Part shown: one piece after another, positions 24,586 through 33,555 of the stretch
How positions within the stretch are numbered: the first letter of the stretch is position 1
Layout: every line of letters begins with the position of its first letter
Assembly (NCBI GenBank): GCA_937904325.1
Contig: CALGTK010000278.1
Coordinates: forward strand, 1-53,647
Length of the DNA stretch: 53,647 nt
From: an uncultured Planctomyces sp.
Lineage (GTDB): Bacteria > Planctomycetota > Planctomycetia > Planctomycetales > Planctomycetaceae
Reading direction: 5' to 3'
Translations under genes and position numbers: made by a program
The notes under the pieces: model-generated
What the model was told of the DNA's origin: nothing
The model's database searches: none
What the model saw: the letters and a program-made list of their open reading frames with translations, nothing else

Positions 24586-25503
24586 CTACACCGCGATCAT
24601 CAGATCGGCCACGCCAAACGCGAGAAGTCCGAAACTGACGGCCGTGTTGACGTGGAAGAATGCGATGTTCACGCGAGTCAGGTTGTCGGCGCTGACGAGC
24701 GAGTGCTCGTAGATCAGTAATGTGGAAACGGCCACGACTCCAATAAGGAAGATCGTACCGAAGCCGGCGAAGTGCCAGAGGCCGAACAGCGCGGCGATGG
24801 TCAGAAGATGGCTGGCGAGAGCGATCCGTAACGCTCCTTTGATTCCCCAGCGGGATGGTACGCTGAAAAGTTTGCTGTCGCGATCGAAGTCCGTGTCCTG
24901 GCAGGCGTAAATAATGTCAAAGCCGCCGACCCAGAAGAAAATTACCAGGCCGAGCAGCGCGGGCACGATTGAAAACTCGTCACAAACGGCGATCCACGCG
25001 GCGACTGGAGAAAGCATCAACGCCGTCGACAGCCAGTAATGACACCACACAGTGAGTCGTTTGGCGTATGAATAGCTGAACAGAAACAGCAGTACTGGAA
25101 CAGAGAGAATGATCGGAAGCTGCTTCGGTAGAAAGATCAATGTCGATCCGATGAACGCTGCTGAGCAGACGACCGTAAACAGGGCGACTGACTTCGCAGA
25201 AAGAATTCCCGCAGGGATATGTCGCCCGGCAGTTCGAGGATTACCTGCGTCGATTTCCGCGTCGACGAGTCGGTTAAAGGCCATCGCGGCGGACCGGGCG
25301 AAGACCATGCAGAGCAGAATTCCGACAAGGTCCTGCCAGAAAAAATCCGTATCCGGACGAAACCACGCGATGGTTGCTGACAACAGAGCAAAGGGCAGGG
25401 CAAATACAGTATGGCTGAAACGGATCAGGTCCAGAAACTGGCGAATTCGATCTCCGAGCCCAGCAGAAGGCGTCTTTGTTTCCGGTGACGTTGCCGCACT
25501 CAC
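24586..25503 (-). CDS. UbiA-family polyprenyltransferase
   Basis: A 305-residue integral membrane enzyme with about eight or nine hydrophobic segments. Both Asp-rich motifs are present: NRLVDAEIDAGNPRTAGR (about 82-99) and DTDFDRDSKLFSVPSRWG (about 198-215). Together they bind the Mg-diphosphate of the prenyl donor. The family attaches a polyprenyl chain to an aromatic acceptor. The sequence fits the 4-hydroxybenzoate-polyprenyltransferase-like group, which in menaquinone-only bacteria includes MqnP of the futalosine pathway; a choice between them needs context outside the window. The GTG start at 25503 has AAGGAG upstream. First gene of a two-gene unit with the M29 peptidase. Confidence 0.9.
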   Translation of the reverse strand: MSAATSPETKTPSAGLGDRIRQFLDLIRFSHTVFALPFALLSATIAWFRPDTDFFWQDLVGILLCMVFARSAAMAFNRLVDAEIDAGNPRTAGRHIPAGILSAKSVALFTVVCSAAFIGSTLIFLPKQLPIILSVPVLLFLFSYSYAKRLTVWCHYWLSTALMLSPVAAWIAVCDEFSIVPALLGLVIFFWVGGFDIIYACQDTDFDRDSKLFSVPSRWGIKGALRIALASHLLTIAALFGLWHFAGFGTIFLIGVVAVSTLLIYEHSLVSADNLTRVNIAFFHVNTAVSFGLLAFGVADLMIAV

Positions 25504-25570
25504 CGTGCCACTCCTTGATTGAGGTTGCAGGATCGTTCAGGAAGATTACGACTCTGAATTCAATCTTTGC

Positions 25571-25939
25571 TTAATCAAAAAAACGAGAGTCATCGTCATG
25601 AGCGTCTACGACTGTAAATCCAGCGTTTCCATTTGGCGTCTCAATCACAATCGTCTGGCCATTGATCATTATGATTCCAAACAACGAAATAGCACCACAA
25701 ATGATCGCGATGCTTCACGCGATCCCTCTTACAGAAGTCGATAAATTTGCGATGACAGAAAGACCGGAAAAAGTTGCACCTGACAACAAAAGAAACGGGT
25801 AATCCGCAAATTCTTCGCACCAAATATCGGTGACGTCTTCCAGGTTCAACGTGGCGAGTGTTACATCGTCCTTTCCGAGGTTTCGAACAACGCCGTCAGA
25901 CAGCGTAAGTTTGATTTTTGGCTACTTACGGTTGGCCAT
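25571..25939 (-). pseudogene. Small single-span membrane protein gene with two in-frame stops
   Basis: From ATG at 25939 to TAA at 25571 one frame of 123 codons reads as a coherent protein except for TAG at codon 6 (25922-25924) and TGA at codon 75 (25715-25717). Residues 7-74 look like a soluble domain (IKLTLSDGVVRNLGKDDVTL, DIWCEEFADYPFLLLSG), followed by a membrane segment (SIAIICGAISLFGIIMI) and a polar tail (VIETPNGNAGFTVVDAHDDD). No frameshift is needed. It lies 63 bases downstream of purF on the same strand. The simplest reading is a recently decayed gene. Recoding of TGA as selenocysteine is conceivable, since SelD is encoded nearby, but would not explain the TAG. I do not recognise the family. 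Confidence 0.5.
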
Positions 25940-26002
25940 GTCAATTCTGTTCAGGGCGGGATGTCGAATTTTAGACACGTCGCGCCGTAAAACTAAGGAC
26001 TG

Positions 26003-27610
26003 CTAGGTTCGCGTTGTGACCAGCGGTGTGTCGTAGGTTCTGCCGCCGGTGTCATCGCCGTTGAGGCTGGCGTCCCAGGCGAGTTGGTACAGTTTCTGGC
26101 CACAGGGGGTTGGGTATTTGGTATCGACGCAGGCCTGGCAGAGGCTTGAACCCGGCAGGTCAACGCAGCGTGAGATGGCATCTTTAGGGAGATACTTCAG
26201 GCTGTCGGCACCCAGCTTTCTGGCCATCGCGGCTTCAACTTCGAGATTCATTTCGCCGCCGTTGAGGAATTGCGGAGCGAACAACTCGTTGATCGTCGAC
26301 ATGTCGATACCGTAAAAGCACGGAGCGATGATCGGCGGGCAGGCGACTCGAACGTGCAGTTCGCGAACCTTGCCTCGTTCTCGAAGTTGCGAGATCAACG
26401 CCTTCATCGTTGTGGATCGAACAATCGTGTCTTCAACGAGGATGACTTTTTTGTTTTCGAGAACTTCTCGAAGAGGCGTGTATTTCGCGCGGACTTTTTC
26501 GGCACGATTGCGGCCTTCGATAAATGTTCGGCCGATATAGCGGTTGCGGATCAGGCCTTCGAGCGACGGCACTCCCAATGCGTAAGCCATACTGTCGGCG
26601 GCGGCTTTGGCGGTGTCAGGGACCGGAACGACAACAGTGTCTGCGTCGACTTCGATGCCCGTAGCTTTTTCCTGAGCTGCCAGTTCTTCGCCGAGAGCTT
26701 TTCGCGTGAGATAGACTCCTCGGTCGTCGAGCGTGCTTGCGACATTGGCAAAGTAGATCCACTCGAAGAAGCAGTGAGCTTTGCGCGGACTTTCTGCAAA
26801 CTTCTCGATCCGCAGTTCACCTTTTTCAATGATGATCGCATGACCAGGTTCAAGGCTTTGGATGGCCGCGTCGCTGAATCCCATGTTTGACAGGGCGACG
26901 CTTTCGCTGGCGGCGGCGAACATGTTGTCTTCGATGGCGTAGCACATCGGCTTAATGCCGAGTGGGTCGCGGGCTACGAACATGTCGCCGAGAGCGTTCA
27001 GGAAGACGACGTTCCATGCACCGTCGAGTCGTTGTGCCAGACGTTCCAGGACGGTGATCAGATTCGTCTGGCCGTCGGTTTCGATTTCCTGCCGCAATTC
27101 CTGAGACAGGATGTGCATCAGGATTTCGGTGTCAGTCTCACGGGCGAGGTGGAACGAATCGTCGCGGAGAATTTCCTCACGCAATTCCTGATAGTTCGAG
27201 AGCTGCCCATTGAAGCCGAAGCTGAACCATTTGGCTTTTTCGATGTGATGCCGCTCGAACGGCTGAGCGTAGCTGCGGTCGTCCTTGCCGCAGGTGGCGT
27301 ATCGAACGTGCCCGATTGCGGCGGGGCCGGCGTATTCGGACATCAGGCTGTCATAGACGTCGTGATGGGCCATCTGGAAGACTTCGTTTACCGATCCCAC
27401 CTCTTTATGAGTATCGATCAGCTGTTTCCGCCCGGCACAGAATGTCGTTATGCCGGCGGAAAGCTGCCCGCGGTTTTGAATGTCGAGCAGAATTCGCGGG
27501 ATCAGCCGGGACGCCTGCTGGCCTCCCTGAGCGGGCGAAAAGCGACTTGGGGCGCCGTCGCCAAGGTAATAAACCGCTGCAACTCCGCATTCGTGAAAGA
27601 GCTCTGCCAT
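26003..27610 (-). CDS. purF: Amidophosphoribosyltransferase
   Basis: A 535-residue enzyme for the first committed step of purine synthesis: PRPP plus glutamine gives 5-phosphoribosylamine. The N-terminal class II glutaminase begins at Cys8 after a short propeptide (MAELFHE), which would be cleaved to free the nucleophile, as in Bacillus-type PurF. The PRPP loop is [13 protein letters not shown] (about 388-400). Cysteines in VACPPI and [17 protein letters not shown] fit the [4Fe-4S] cluster of the Bacillus-type enzyme. Divergent from the TolQ-like gene. A long imperfect hairpin lies 42-80 bases upstream. It is distant from purE-purK, so purine genes are scattered. Confidence 0.93.
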   Translation of the reverse strand: MAELFHECGVAAVYYLGDGAPSRFSPAQGGQQASRLIPRILLDIQNRGQLSAGITTFCAGRKQLIDTHKEVGSVNEVFQMAHHDVYDSLMSEYAGPAAIGHVRYATCGKDDRSYAQPFERHHIEKAKWFSFGFNGQLSNYQELREEILRDDSFHLARETDTEILMHILSQELRQEIETDGQTNLITVLERLAQRLDGAWNVVFLNALGDMFVARDPLGIKPMCYAIEDNMFAAASESVALSNMGFSDAAIQSLEPGHAIIIEKGELRIEKFAESPRKAHCFFEWIYFANVASTLDDRGVYLTRKALGEELAAQEKATGIEVDADTVVVPVPDTAKAAADSMAYALGVPSLEGLIRNRYIGRTFIEGRNRAEKVRAKYTPLREVLENKKVILVEDTIVRSTTMKALISQLRERGKVRELHVRVACPPIIAPCFYGIDMSTINELFAPQFLNGGEMNLEVEAAMARKLGADSLKYLPKDAISRCVDLPGSSLCQACVDTKYPTPCGQKLYQLAWDASLNGDDTGGRTYDTPLVTTRT

Positions 27611-27651
27611 CGTGGATCCGCTCAGACATTGTGTGGGGGTGAAGAAGGCCC

Positions 27652-27690
27652 GACGCCAGCCGACGGCATGGTACAGAGCCGTGCGGCGTC
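27652..27690 (-). promoter_or_regulatory. Hairpin in purF upstream region
   Basis: Two stems, GACGCC/GGCGTC (27652-27657 with 27685-27690) and ACGGC/GCCGT (27663-27667 with 27678-27682), stack with a small internal loop and a 10-base apical loop. It lies 42-80 bases upstream of the purF ATG. It may be a leader structure or a dispersed REP-like element; its minus-strand core GCCGTCGGC matches the hairpin at 20684. No T-run follows on the purF strand. Confidence 0.4.
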
Positions 27691-27873
27691 AACCAACTGA
27701 GTCGGCAATGCCCCTTTCCGGGCTTCCCCATCACGAATTTGTGGACCTGACTGGTTGAGTTTGCCGATTCTGACGAATGAGACAGTCGGGGAAACGCTGC
27801 GCGAATTGGGTCGTGAGGACGGCGCTGCGTATCTGCATTTCTTCGATGTAATTCGAGGATCGGGAGAATTCGG

Positions 27874-29166
27874 GTGGAGAATCGTCAGATTTCAGACCGT
27901 ACAGGTGCGCACACTGCCGCGTCAGATAATGCGTCATTCGGCAGCGATGACCTGCAGTTGGAAGACGTGTTGCTGGATGATCACCATTCGGCTTCGGTTG
28001 CGGAGACACTGTTTCGTTCTTCCGTGCTGACGGGTGCGACGGTTGCAGTGTTGTTTTATCTCGGATTGATCAACGTCGTTCTGCCGTTGGTGCCGGGCTA
28101 TCAGGCTTCACTCGAAACGTTGTTCTGTGGCCATCCGCTGGCGTATGGGACGACGATTCTATTCTGGATTGGGATGGCGGCTCTGGGCGGAAAATGGTTG
28201 TCCGCAGGTGCTGACCGCGACGCGTTGAACTGGAACCCCGAGCTGAATGCAGCCGGAGCGACCGCCGTTTTAAACGCTGGGTTGCTTAACAAATCCTTCA
28301 CGGGGCTGCCGAGTAAGTCCCGAGAGACGTGGTTGGCTCAGCGGTATCAGGGAATCGCGAAGTTTGTGCTTGGACGACGTACCGCCGCCGGGCTCAACTC
28401 GCACCTCGAATATCTCGCTGAGTTTGCAGGTGAGCAGCTTTACGGCAGTTACGCACTTGTCCGAACGATTACCTGGGCAGTGCCGATCCTCGGCTTCCTC
28501 GGAACGGTTATTGGGATCACGCATGCCATCGAGAATCTTGACCCAGCTAAGCTGGAATCATCATTCGGGATGGTCGCGTCCGGGCTGGGTGTCGCCTTCG
28601 GAACGACGGCGTTATCGCTCAGTCTTTCGCTGGTACTGGTTTTTTTCTCGGCGTTTGTGGAGAAGACTCAAAAGTCTGTATTGGCCGACGTCGAAATTCT
28701 CGCCCTGGACCTCGTCACGAACTACTTCCCTGAAGAAGAACAGGCGCTGAGTCCTCTGGTCGAAGCGGAATCCGTAGCTGCAAGTCGACTGCTTGAGCAA
28801 ACGGAAACGCTGTTGAAAAGACACGTTTTGCTGTGGGAGTCGAGTCTCGGCGATCTGCGGAACAGCTGGGGTGAAATACTGATGCAACATCAGAATGAGC
28901 TGGAATCGTCGCTCAGCACGGCGGTGTCGCAATCACTCGCCGGTTGTCGAGACTCGCTTTCGCAACAGACGGCGGCTCAAAAAGTACTTGCTGCATCGCT
29001 CGAGCAAATGTCAGTCAGTCAGCGGCAGCTGGCAGAGACTCAGCAGGCGATCATTCTGCGACTGGAAAATAATGACTCAACTGAATCGCTGGATGAAACA
29101 CTGCACACGCTTAGCGCGGCAGTTCATCTTCTGACGTCGAGAGTAAGTTCGTCGAAGGCGGCGTGA
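27874..29166 (+). CDS. TolQ/ExbB/MotA-family proton channel protein
   Basis: A 430-residue membrane protein. The GTG at 27874 has GGGAG eight bases upstream. Hydrophobic segments lie at about 48-72, 88-108, 192-212 and 230-258. The last two carry the family signature (VPILGFLGTVIGITHAIE, then GLGVAFGTTALSLSLSLVLVFFS). These proteins form the inner-membrane channel that couples proton flow to work by a partner with a single membrane segment. The C-terminal 170 residues are helical and probably cytoplasmic, longer than in ExbB or TolQ. Two genes downstream (63- and 33-base gaps) encode single-span proteins, the natural B-type partners. The process served is unknown. Confidence 0.88.
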   Translation: MENRQISDRTGAHTAASDNASFGSDDLQLEDVLLDDHHSASVAETLFRSSVLTGATVAVLFYLGLINVVLPLVPGYQASLETLFCGHPLAYGTTILFWIGMAALGGKWLSAGADRDALNWNPELNAAGATAVLNAGLLNKSFTGLPSKSRETWLAQRYQGIAKFVLGRRTAAGLNSHLEYLAEFAGEQLYGSYALVRTITWAVPILGFLGTVIGITHAIENLDPAKLESSFGMVASGLGVAFGTTALSLSLSLVLVFFSAFVEKTQKSVLADVEILALDLVTNYFPEEEQALSPLVEAESVAASRLLEQTETLLKRHVLLWESSLGDLRNSWGEILMQHQNELESSLSTAVSQSLAGCRDSLSQQTAAQKVLAASLEQMSVSQRQLAETQQAIILRLENNDSTESLDETLHTLSAAVHLLTSRVSSSKAA

Positions 29167-29229
29167 GTGTCTTTGCGTCGGCCGTCGAGTTTGCCAATCG
29201 TTCAACATTAGATCCTGAGAGTTTGTCAG

Positions 29230-31695
29230 ATGGCCCGTTCGCAACGGACATCGAATCCTGTCACGCTTTTCCCGTTCCTGGCCGTGCTGCTGTGTACGAT
29301 CGGAGCGCTGGTTCTGATGCTCGTTGTTGTTTCGGCCGGAATCCGAAAAGACGCCGTCGCGATCGCCAAACAAAAGTTGAAAGCTGAGACTTTTGTGAAG
29401 TCAGAGCAAGACGCCCAACCGGCGGTTCCAGAACTGGCGGAGGCTGAACCGAAAGTCGAAGATTCAGTCGTCGTGGTTCAGAAACTGACTCCAGAGCAGC
29501 AGCCGATCGAGCCTCTGCTTGCTCGAGACCCACTTCTGACTCCGATCAAAGAAGCCGCGCCGAGGACGCTTGCTGAGATTGCCGAATTGGAGCAGGTCGC
29601 GAAGAAGCTGGAAGCAGAAGTCGCCAGCAGAGCAAGGCGACTGAACAGCGTGGCTGTGAAGACGCACGCTCTAAGAAAACAGTTGAGAACGGTGAAGGCT
29701 CAGCAGAACGACCTTCAGTTGCAGATCATTCGAACGGCGAATCAGCGAGCAAAGCTTGAAGAATCTACCGGGGAACTACGTGTCGAGAATCAGCAGATCA
29801 TCGAATGGCTGGATGAGTCGCGAAAGCTGATTGACGAGCACAAAGACCAGCTCGTCAGCCCCGTGCATTCGATTGTGCCGTATGATGGCCAGACGGGGAC
29901 CGTACGCAGGGCAATTATTATCGAATGTGTTGGCGACGTTGTGCGTTTCGAAGCCGAACAGATCGAAATTCCAGTTGCGATCCTTCAGAAGTTCAGCCCA
30001 CAGCAAAATCCTTTGGCGTCGGGAGTGCAGGCATTGTTTCGCTACTGGATGGCGAAGGAGCAGATTTCAGACCCGGGAAGACGACAGAGGAAACCCTACG
30101 CGTTGGTTCTGGTCCGACCGTCCGGAGCGGAAGCATTTTCATCGGCCGTATTTGCGATGGACGGAATGGTTGGCGACTTTGGTTACGAACTGGTCGAGAC
30201 CCAATTTTGTTACGAAATCCCCGAAACGACAGCCGACGCAGTGCGTGAATGCCGGGCAGCGGTCGCGGCTGAAATTCGACGAGGCCCGACTCGTGCGAGA
30301 CGAACACTCAATCCTCAGGGGCCGATTGATATCGCCAGAGTGGCGCGCGGACCGGCGGCTTCGCGGAGTTTCTTCGGGAGTTCGGATTTTCGGAATCGTA
30401 ATTCTGCCATAACGGCCAGTGACGCGGAGCTGGGCATAGGTCCGGCAGCGGTCGAGGCTGATGGAAACGCCGGCGAGTCCTTCGCTGCCGCGGCGGTACA
30501 CCGTGAAGCTGAAGCGAAGGCTGCTGTGGAGCGTGTAAAGCAACTGTTAAATGGTCGTAGTGCCGAAGCGTCGAATTTACTGAACAGAGGAACTCCCGCT
30601 CAGTTCGACGACGCAAGAGCGGCAGTTCTGACGGAAGCCGCGCGTATGGAAGCGGAACTCCGGCGAAACGGTCAAGCGGCCGCGTCCACTGGATTGTCGG
30701 AAGGCTTCCAGCAAGAGCTTGCAGCCAGAGATGGTCGTCCAGTTCGGTCAGATCAGCAGTCGCGGCAGCCTGATAATTCTTTCATTAGAAAAACGATGAC
30801 TGGGAATCTGGATCGATCAGCGCCGTCGGCTGGTGCGGCTTCACGCGATCGAATTTCGGCCGAGCCGGTCGTCGAGGCAGGGCAGAATGATTCAGAACGC
30901 CGAGGAGATTTGCCGGCGAATTCGAAATCAGGAAGCGGCACTTCGCGAAGGTTTGATAGTTCCGACGGCAGACCGGCTGTTGGCAATGGCGACAATGCCG
31001 GAGCAACTGGTCGTGAAGGCAAAATTGGAACCAGTGGTGGTGGGGAACGAGCGGGCTCTTCGACGCCTGATCCAACGTTAATCACCGGACGCAATGAGCG
31101 TGTCGAGTCGGGCAGTGTGCAGGGAGACTCACCCCCGCAAACGTCGGGCAGGGCCCCGAGGAATAATGCCTCAACAGACAGGCGGACATCTCAAGTCCAG
31201 CCGGTCGGGAAACGATCGGCTTCGACCGGTCAGGAAATTAGTTCGTTGATAAACAGGTCACCCGGCTCGACGGTGGGAAGCTCATCGTCGACGTCATTAT
31301 CCGGCGGTGAAAGTTCGACGGTTGCTTCCGGAAGACCGGTGATGCCGACAAGAAATCTGACGAATCGAATTCAATCGTTAAAGACTCAACGACGATGGGG
31401 ACGCAGTCACCCCAATGCGTCGCTCGGACTTGAAAAAATGGTCGAGATTCGAATTGAGTCGAATAGAATTGTGGTCGCGAATCAGTTTCAGGTAACACGG
31501 ACTGCGGAGCGTTCGAAAGAGGAACTCGTGAAGCTGACAATTCAGACAATCGAACATCTCGCCAATCAGTGGGGCTTGCCGCCGTCGAGATTTTACTGGG
31601 TGCCGTCGGTACGTCTTCTGTTTGAACCGGCGGAGAACCTGCTCGGGACGATTCTCGAAAAGGGAGTGGAAGATGCGGGAGCAGCTTTGGAATAG
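29230..31695 (+). CDS. Large single-span protein, partner of TolQ-like channel
   Basis: An 821-residue protein with one membrane segment right at the N-terminus (NPVTLFPFLAVLLCTIGALV, residues about 9-35), preceded by a short basic stretch, which is the topology of ExbD/MotB-type proteins. A coiled coil follows (about 105-205), then a folded region (about 215-345), a long Ser/Gly/Arg/Asn-rich low-complexity linker (about 480-710) and a compact conserved-looking C-terminal domain (about 735-821: ESNRIVVANQFQV through SRFYWVPSVRLLFEP). It lacks the Asp that ExbD and MotB carry in the membrane segment, whereas the next gene has one. No named family recognised. Operon position ties it to the channel protein. 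Confidence 0.8.
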   Translation: MARSQRTSNPVTLFPFLAVLLCTIGALVLMLVVVSAGIRKDAVAIAKQKLKAETFVKSEQDAQPAVPELAEAEPKVEDSVVVVQKLTPEQQPIEPLLARDPLLTPIKEAAPRTLAEIAELEQVAKKLEAEVASRARRLNSVAVKTHALRKQLRTVKAQQNDLQLQIIRTANQRAKLEESTGELRVENQQIIEWLDESRKLIDEHKDQLVSPVHSIVPYDGQTGTVRRAIIIECVGDVVRFEAEQIEIPVAILQKFSPQQNPLASGVQALFRYWMAKEQISDPGRRQRKPYALVLVRPSGAEAFSSAVFAMDGMVGDFGYELVETQFCYEIPETTADAVRECRAAVAAEIRRGPTRARRTLNPQGPIDIARVARGPAASRSFFGSSDFRNRNSAITASDAELGIGPAAVEADGNAGESFAAAAVHREAEAKAAVERVKQLLNGRSAEASNLLNRGTPAQFDDARAAVLTEAARMEAELRRNGQAAASTGLSEGFQQELAARDGRPVRSDQQSRQPDNSFIRKTMTGNLDRSAPSAGAASRDRISAEPVVEAGQNDSERRGDLPANSKSGSGTSRRFDSSDGRPAVGNGDNAGATGREGKIGTSGGGERAGSSTPDPTLITGRNERVESGSVQGDSPPQTSGRAPRNNASTDRRTSQVQPVGKRSASTGQEISSLINRSPGSTVGSSSSTSLSGGESSTVASGRPVMPTRNLTNRIQSLKTQRRWGRSHPNASLGLEKMVEIRIESNRIVVANQFQVTRTAERSKEELVKLTIQTIEHLANQWGLPPSRFYWVPSVRLLFEPAENLLGTILEKGVEDAGAALE

Positions 31696-31728
31696 CGAAT
31701 GTCTAAATCAAGTTAAGGACGCAGGCTA

Positions 31729-32907
31729 ATGCGCGGTCGCGTTGGACGCGGCGATCCAGATTTTGGATCGGATTCGTTTCTGGACATCATTGCGAACCTG
31801 GTTGGAATTCTCGTGATTCTGATCGTACTTGCCGGATTGCGCGCCGCCCAGGTTTCCGTAGCTCCAGAAGTAGTGGAAGTGGCCGCTGTTCGGGGAGAGT
31901 CGTCAAGTGTTTTGAATACGACCGCTCGGCCCGTTGAAACAATGACTCACTCTGGCGAGTCGGCCGCTGTTTTGGTTGCTGTCGCCTTGCCGAAGAGAGC
32001 CGAGGTCGGCATTCAGCCAAATCCTGAGTCGCAGCTAGGCAAGGACGCTGTGCCACTGGAAATTGCTGATTCGCAACGGCAGGAGTTACTGGGCGTTGTA
32101 GATGGGTTGGAAGCTCGACTGGCGGCACTGCCCGTGAATAGTGCACTGGCCGACTTGAAAGTGTTGCAGTCCGAGTTGGCGGTGGCGGCTGGACTGATGC
32201 CAGGGTTGCAGCAACGACTTGCGAAAGAGAACGCCGTACGACGCCAATCATTGATCGCAGCGTCGGAGTTCGATGCCGAGTATCAGGCCTTACGAACGCA
32301 ACTCGTCGAAGTTAACCAGACATTCGAAGAGTTAAAAACAGCCGATCGTCCTGTCGAGGAATTTGAGTTACGTATTAACCCTGTCGGAAGGCGAAGTCGC
32401 GGCGAAGAGCTGATGTTTCGAATTGAGGATGGCCGACTGGTTCATTTGCCTGCCGCAGCTTTGTTCGGGAAAGCGGAACTGCAGTCGGGACGATTAACAC
32501 CGCTGAGCGGAGCTTCTGATTTGGAATCCGGATCTGCAGGTCCGCTGAACGGGGTCACGCTGGATTATGAGACACAGGTGATTGCGGCTATGGTGCCGAC
32601 GTCGTCGGGATCGTCGACGTACGCTCTTCGTAAGCTGATGCGCGGCACGCTTCGAGTCACTCGGCTCTCTGTGGCGGAAGAATGGAGGAAGTCGATGAAT
32701 GATGAGGGAGTCGTCTCCCGGCTGATGCTGGCAGCACCGCCGAACGCGTTCGCTCGAATCTTTGTAACACCCGACAGCTTCGGAGCTGCTCGCCGTGTGG
32801 CTGCATTTATCCGGACGCTCGGCCACGGAGTGGCCACGATGCCGATCGAATCGGGTACGGACATTAAGCTGACGTACGGAAATGGCTCGGACGCGCTGGT
32901 GCAGTAG
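31729..32907 (+). CDS. ExbD/MotB-like single-span protein, second partner of TolQ-like channel
   Basis: A 392-residue protein with a short N-terminal cytoplasmic stretch and one membrane segment (SFLDIIANLVGILVILIVLA, about 16-35). Asp19 at the start of that segment matches in position the essential proton-handling Asp of ExbD, TolR and MotB. The extracytoplasmic part has a coiled coil (about 115-210) and a C-terminal globular domain (about 220-390). The ATG has AGG upstream and follows the 821-residue gene by 33 bases. Together with the two preceding genes it forms a TolQ-like channel with two different B-type subunits. No peptidoglycan-binding OmpA motif is visible. Confidence 0.8.
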   Translation: MRGRVGRGDPDFGSDSFLDIIANLVGILVILIVLAGLRAAQVSVAPEVVEVAAVRGESSSVLNTTARPVETMTHSGESAAVLVAVALPKRAEVGIQPNPESQLGKDAVPLEIADSQRQELLGVVDGLEARLAALPVNSALADLKVLQSELAVAAGLMPGLQQRLAKENAVRRQSLIAASEFDAEYQALRTQLVEVNQTFEELKTADRPVEEFELRINPVGRRSRGEELMFRIEDGRLVHLPAAALFGKAELQSGRLTPLSGASDLESGSAGPLNGVTLDYETQVIAAMVPTSSGSSTYALRKLMRGTLRVTRLSVAEEWRKSMNDEGVVSRLMLAAPPNAFARIFVTPDSFGAARRVAAFIRTLGHGVATMPIESGTDIKLTYGNGSDALVQ

Positions 32908-33191
32908 TCCGGCTATCTGCTGTTCGCCGACTGTCGTCGTCCGATTCGGATACTTATCATGGGACTCGCATAATCCCTGCTTATCCGAGAGCAGCTCGTT
33001 GCTTGGCGCGGCGATGAAATTCGTCCAAGCTTCGTTTCAATCGTTCGGTTGTTGATCATTTCACGCGAGTATTTCATTTATTTTCCACCTGAGCGATTTG
33101 GTTTCGATTTTTCGGTTCCGGTGGCAGCAGACTGAGTTCGACAGAGTACGCTGGCGGAGCCAGTCGTTTTCGTCGTTGAGGGAGCACGGCA

Positions 33192-33521
33192 GTGAGTAAT
33201 GTACGTTTAACTAACAAAGAGGATTCGTACGTCATCGCCGTTGATTTCTGGAACGAAGTGTTGGACTGGGCCGAGGACAATGGGTGGACTCCGGAGCACG
33301 AAGCGATTTGCTATCGCGGTCAGATGGAGCTTTCGGTCGGTCACGATGACGCCATAAATATTTCCGACGCCCTGGAGTTTATTGCGGGCGACATCGTCCT
33401 GCATGAGTACGAAGTTCCCGATCAGTTTCTGAGGCACCTGCTCGACAGTCTTTTAAAGTTGTCTGTCTTTTTTCAGGTGGGCGAGTTCCGTATTCTGCCA
33501 CAGGCTAAGACTGAATTCTGA
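33192..33521 (+). CDS. Small acidic hypothetical protein
   Basis: A 109-residue soluble acidic protein. The GTG start at 33192 has AGGGAG seven bases upstream, which strongly supports it. Sequence shows a mixed alpha/beta pattern (VIAVDFWNEVLDWAEDNGW, then SVGHDDAINISDALEFIAG) but no known motif. No signal peptide or membrane segment. It lies 284 bases after the TolQ-like operon, with no visible terminator in between, and 34 bases before the amidohydrolase gene, with which it may share a transcript. Function not recognised. Confidence 0.75.
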   Translation: MSNVRLTNKEDSYVIAVDFWNEVLDWAEDNGWTPEHEAICYRGQMELSVGHDDAINISDALEFIAGDIVLHEYEVPDQFLRHLLDSLLKLSVFFQVGEFRILPQAKTEF

Positions 33522-33555
33522 GAATTATTCTTTCGCACATTGAGGTTCATGAGTC

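Noticed and set aside
25715-25717. TGA read as selenocysteine in the small membrane protein
   Set aside because: The same frame also has TAG at codon 6, and no SECIS-like hairpin was obvious after the TGA, so decay is the simpler account.
27874-32907. Zorya anti-phage system
   Set aside because: The channel protein resembles ZorA only in general fold; no ZorB peptidoglycan-binding domain, ZorC/D helicase or ZorE nuclease is nearby.
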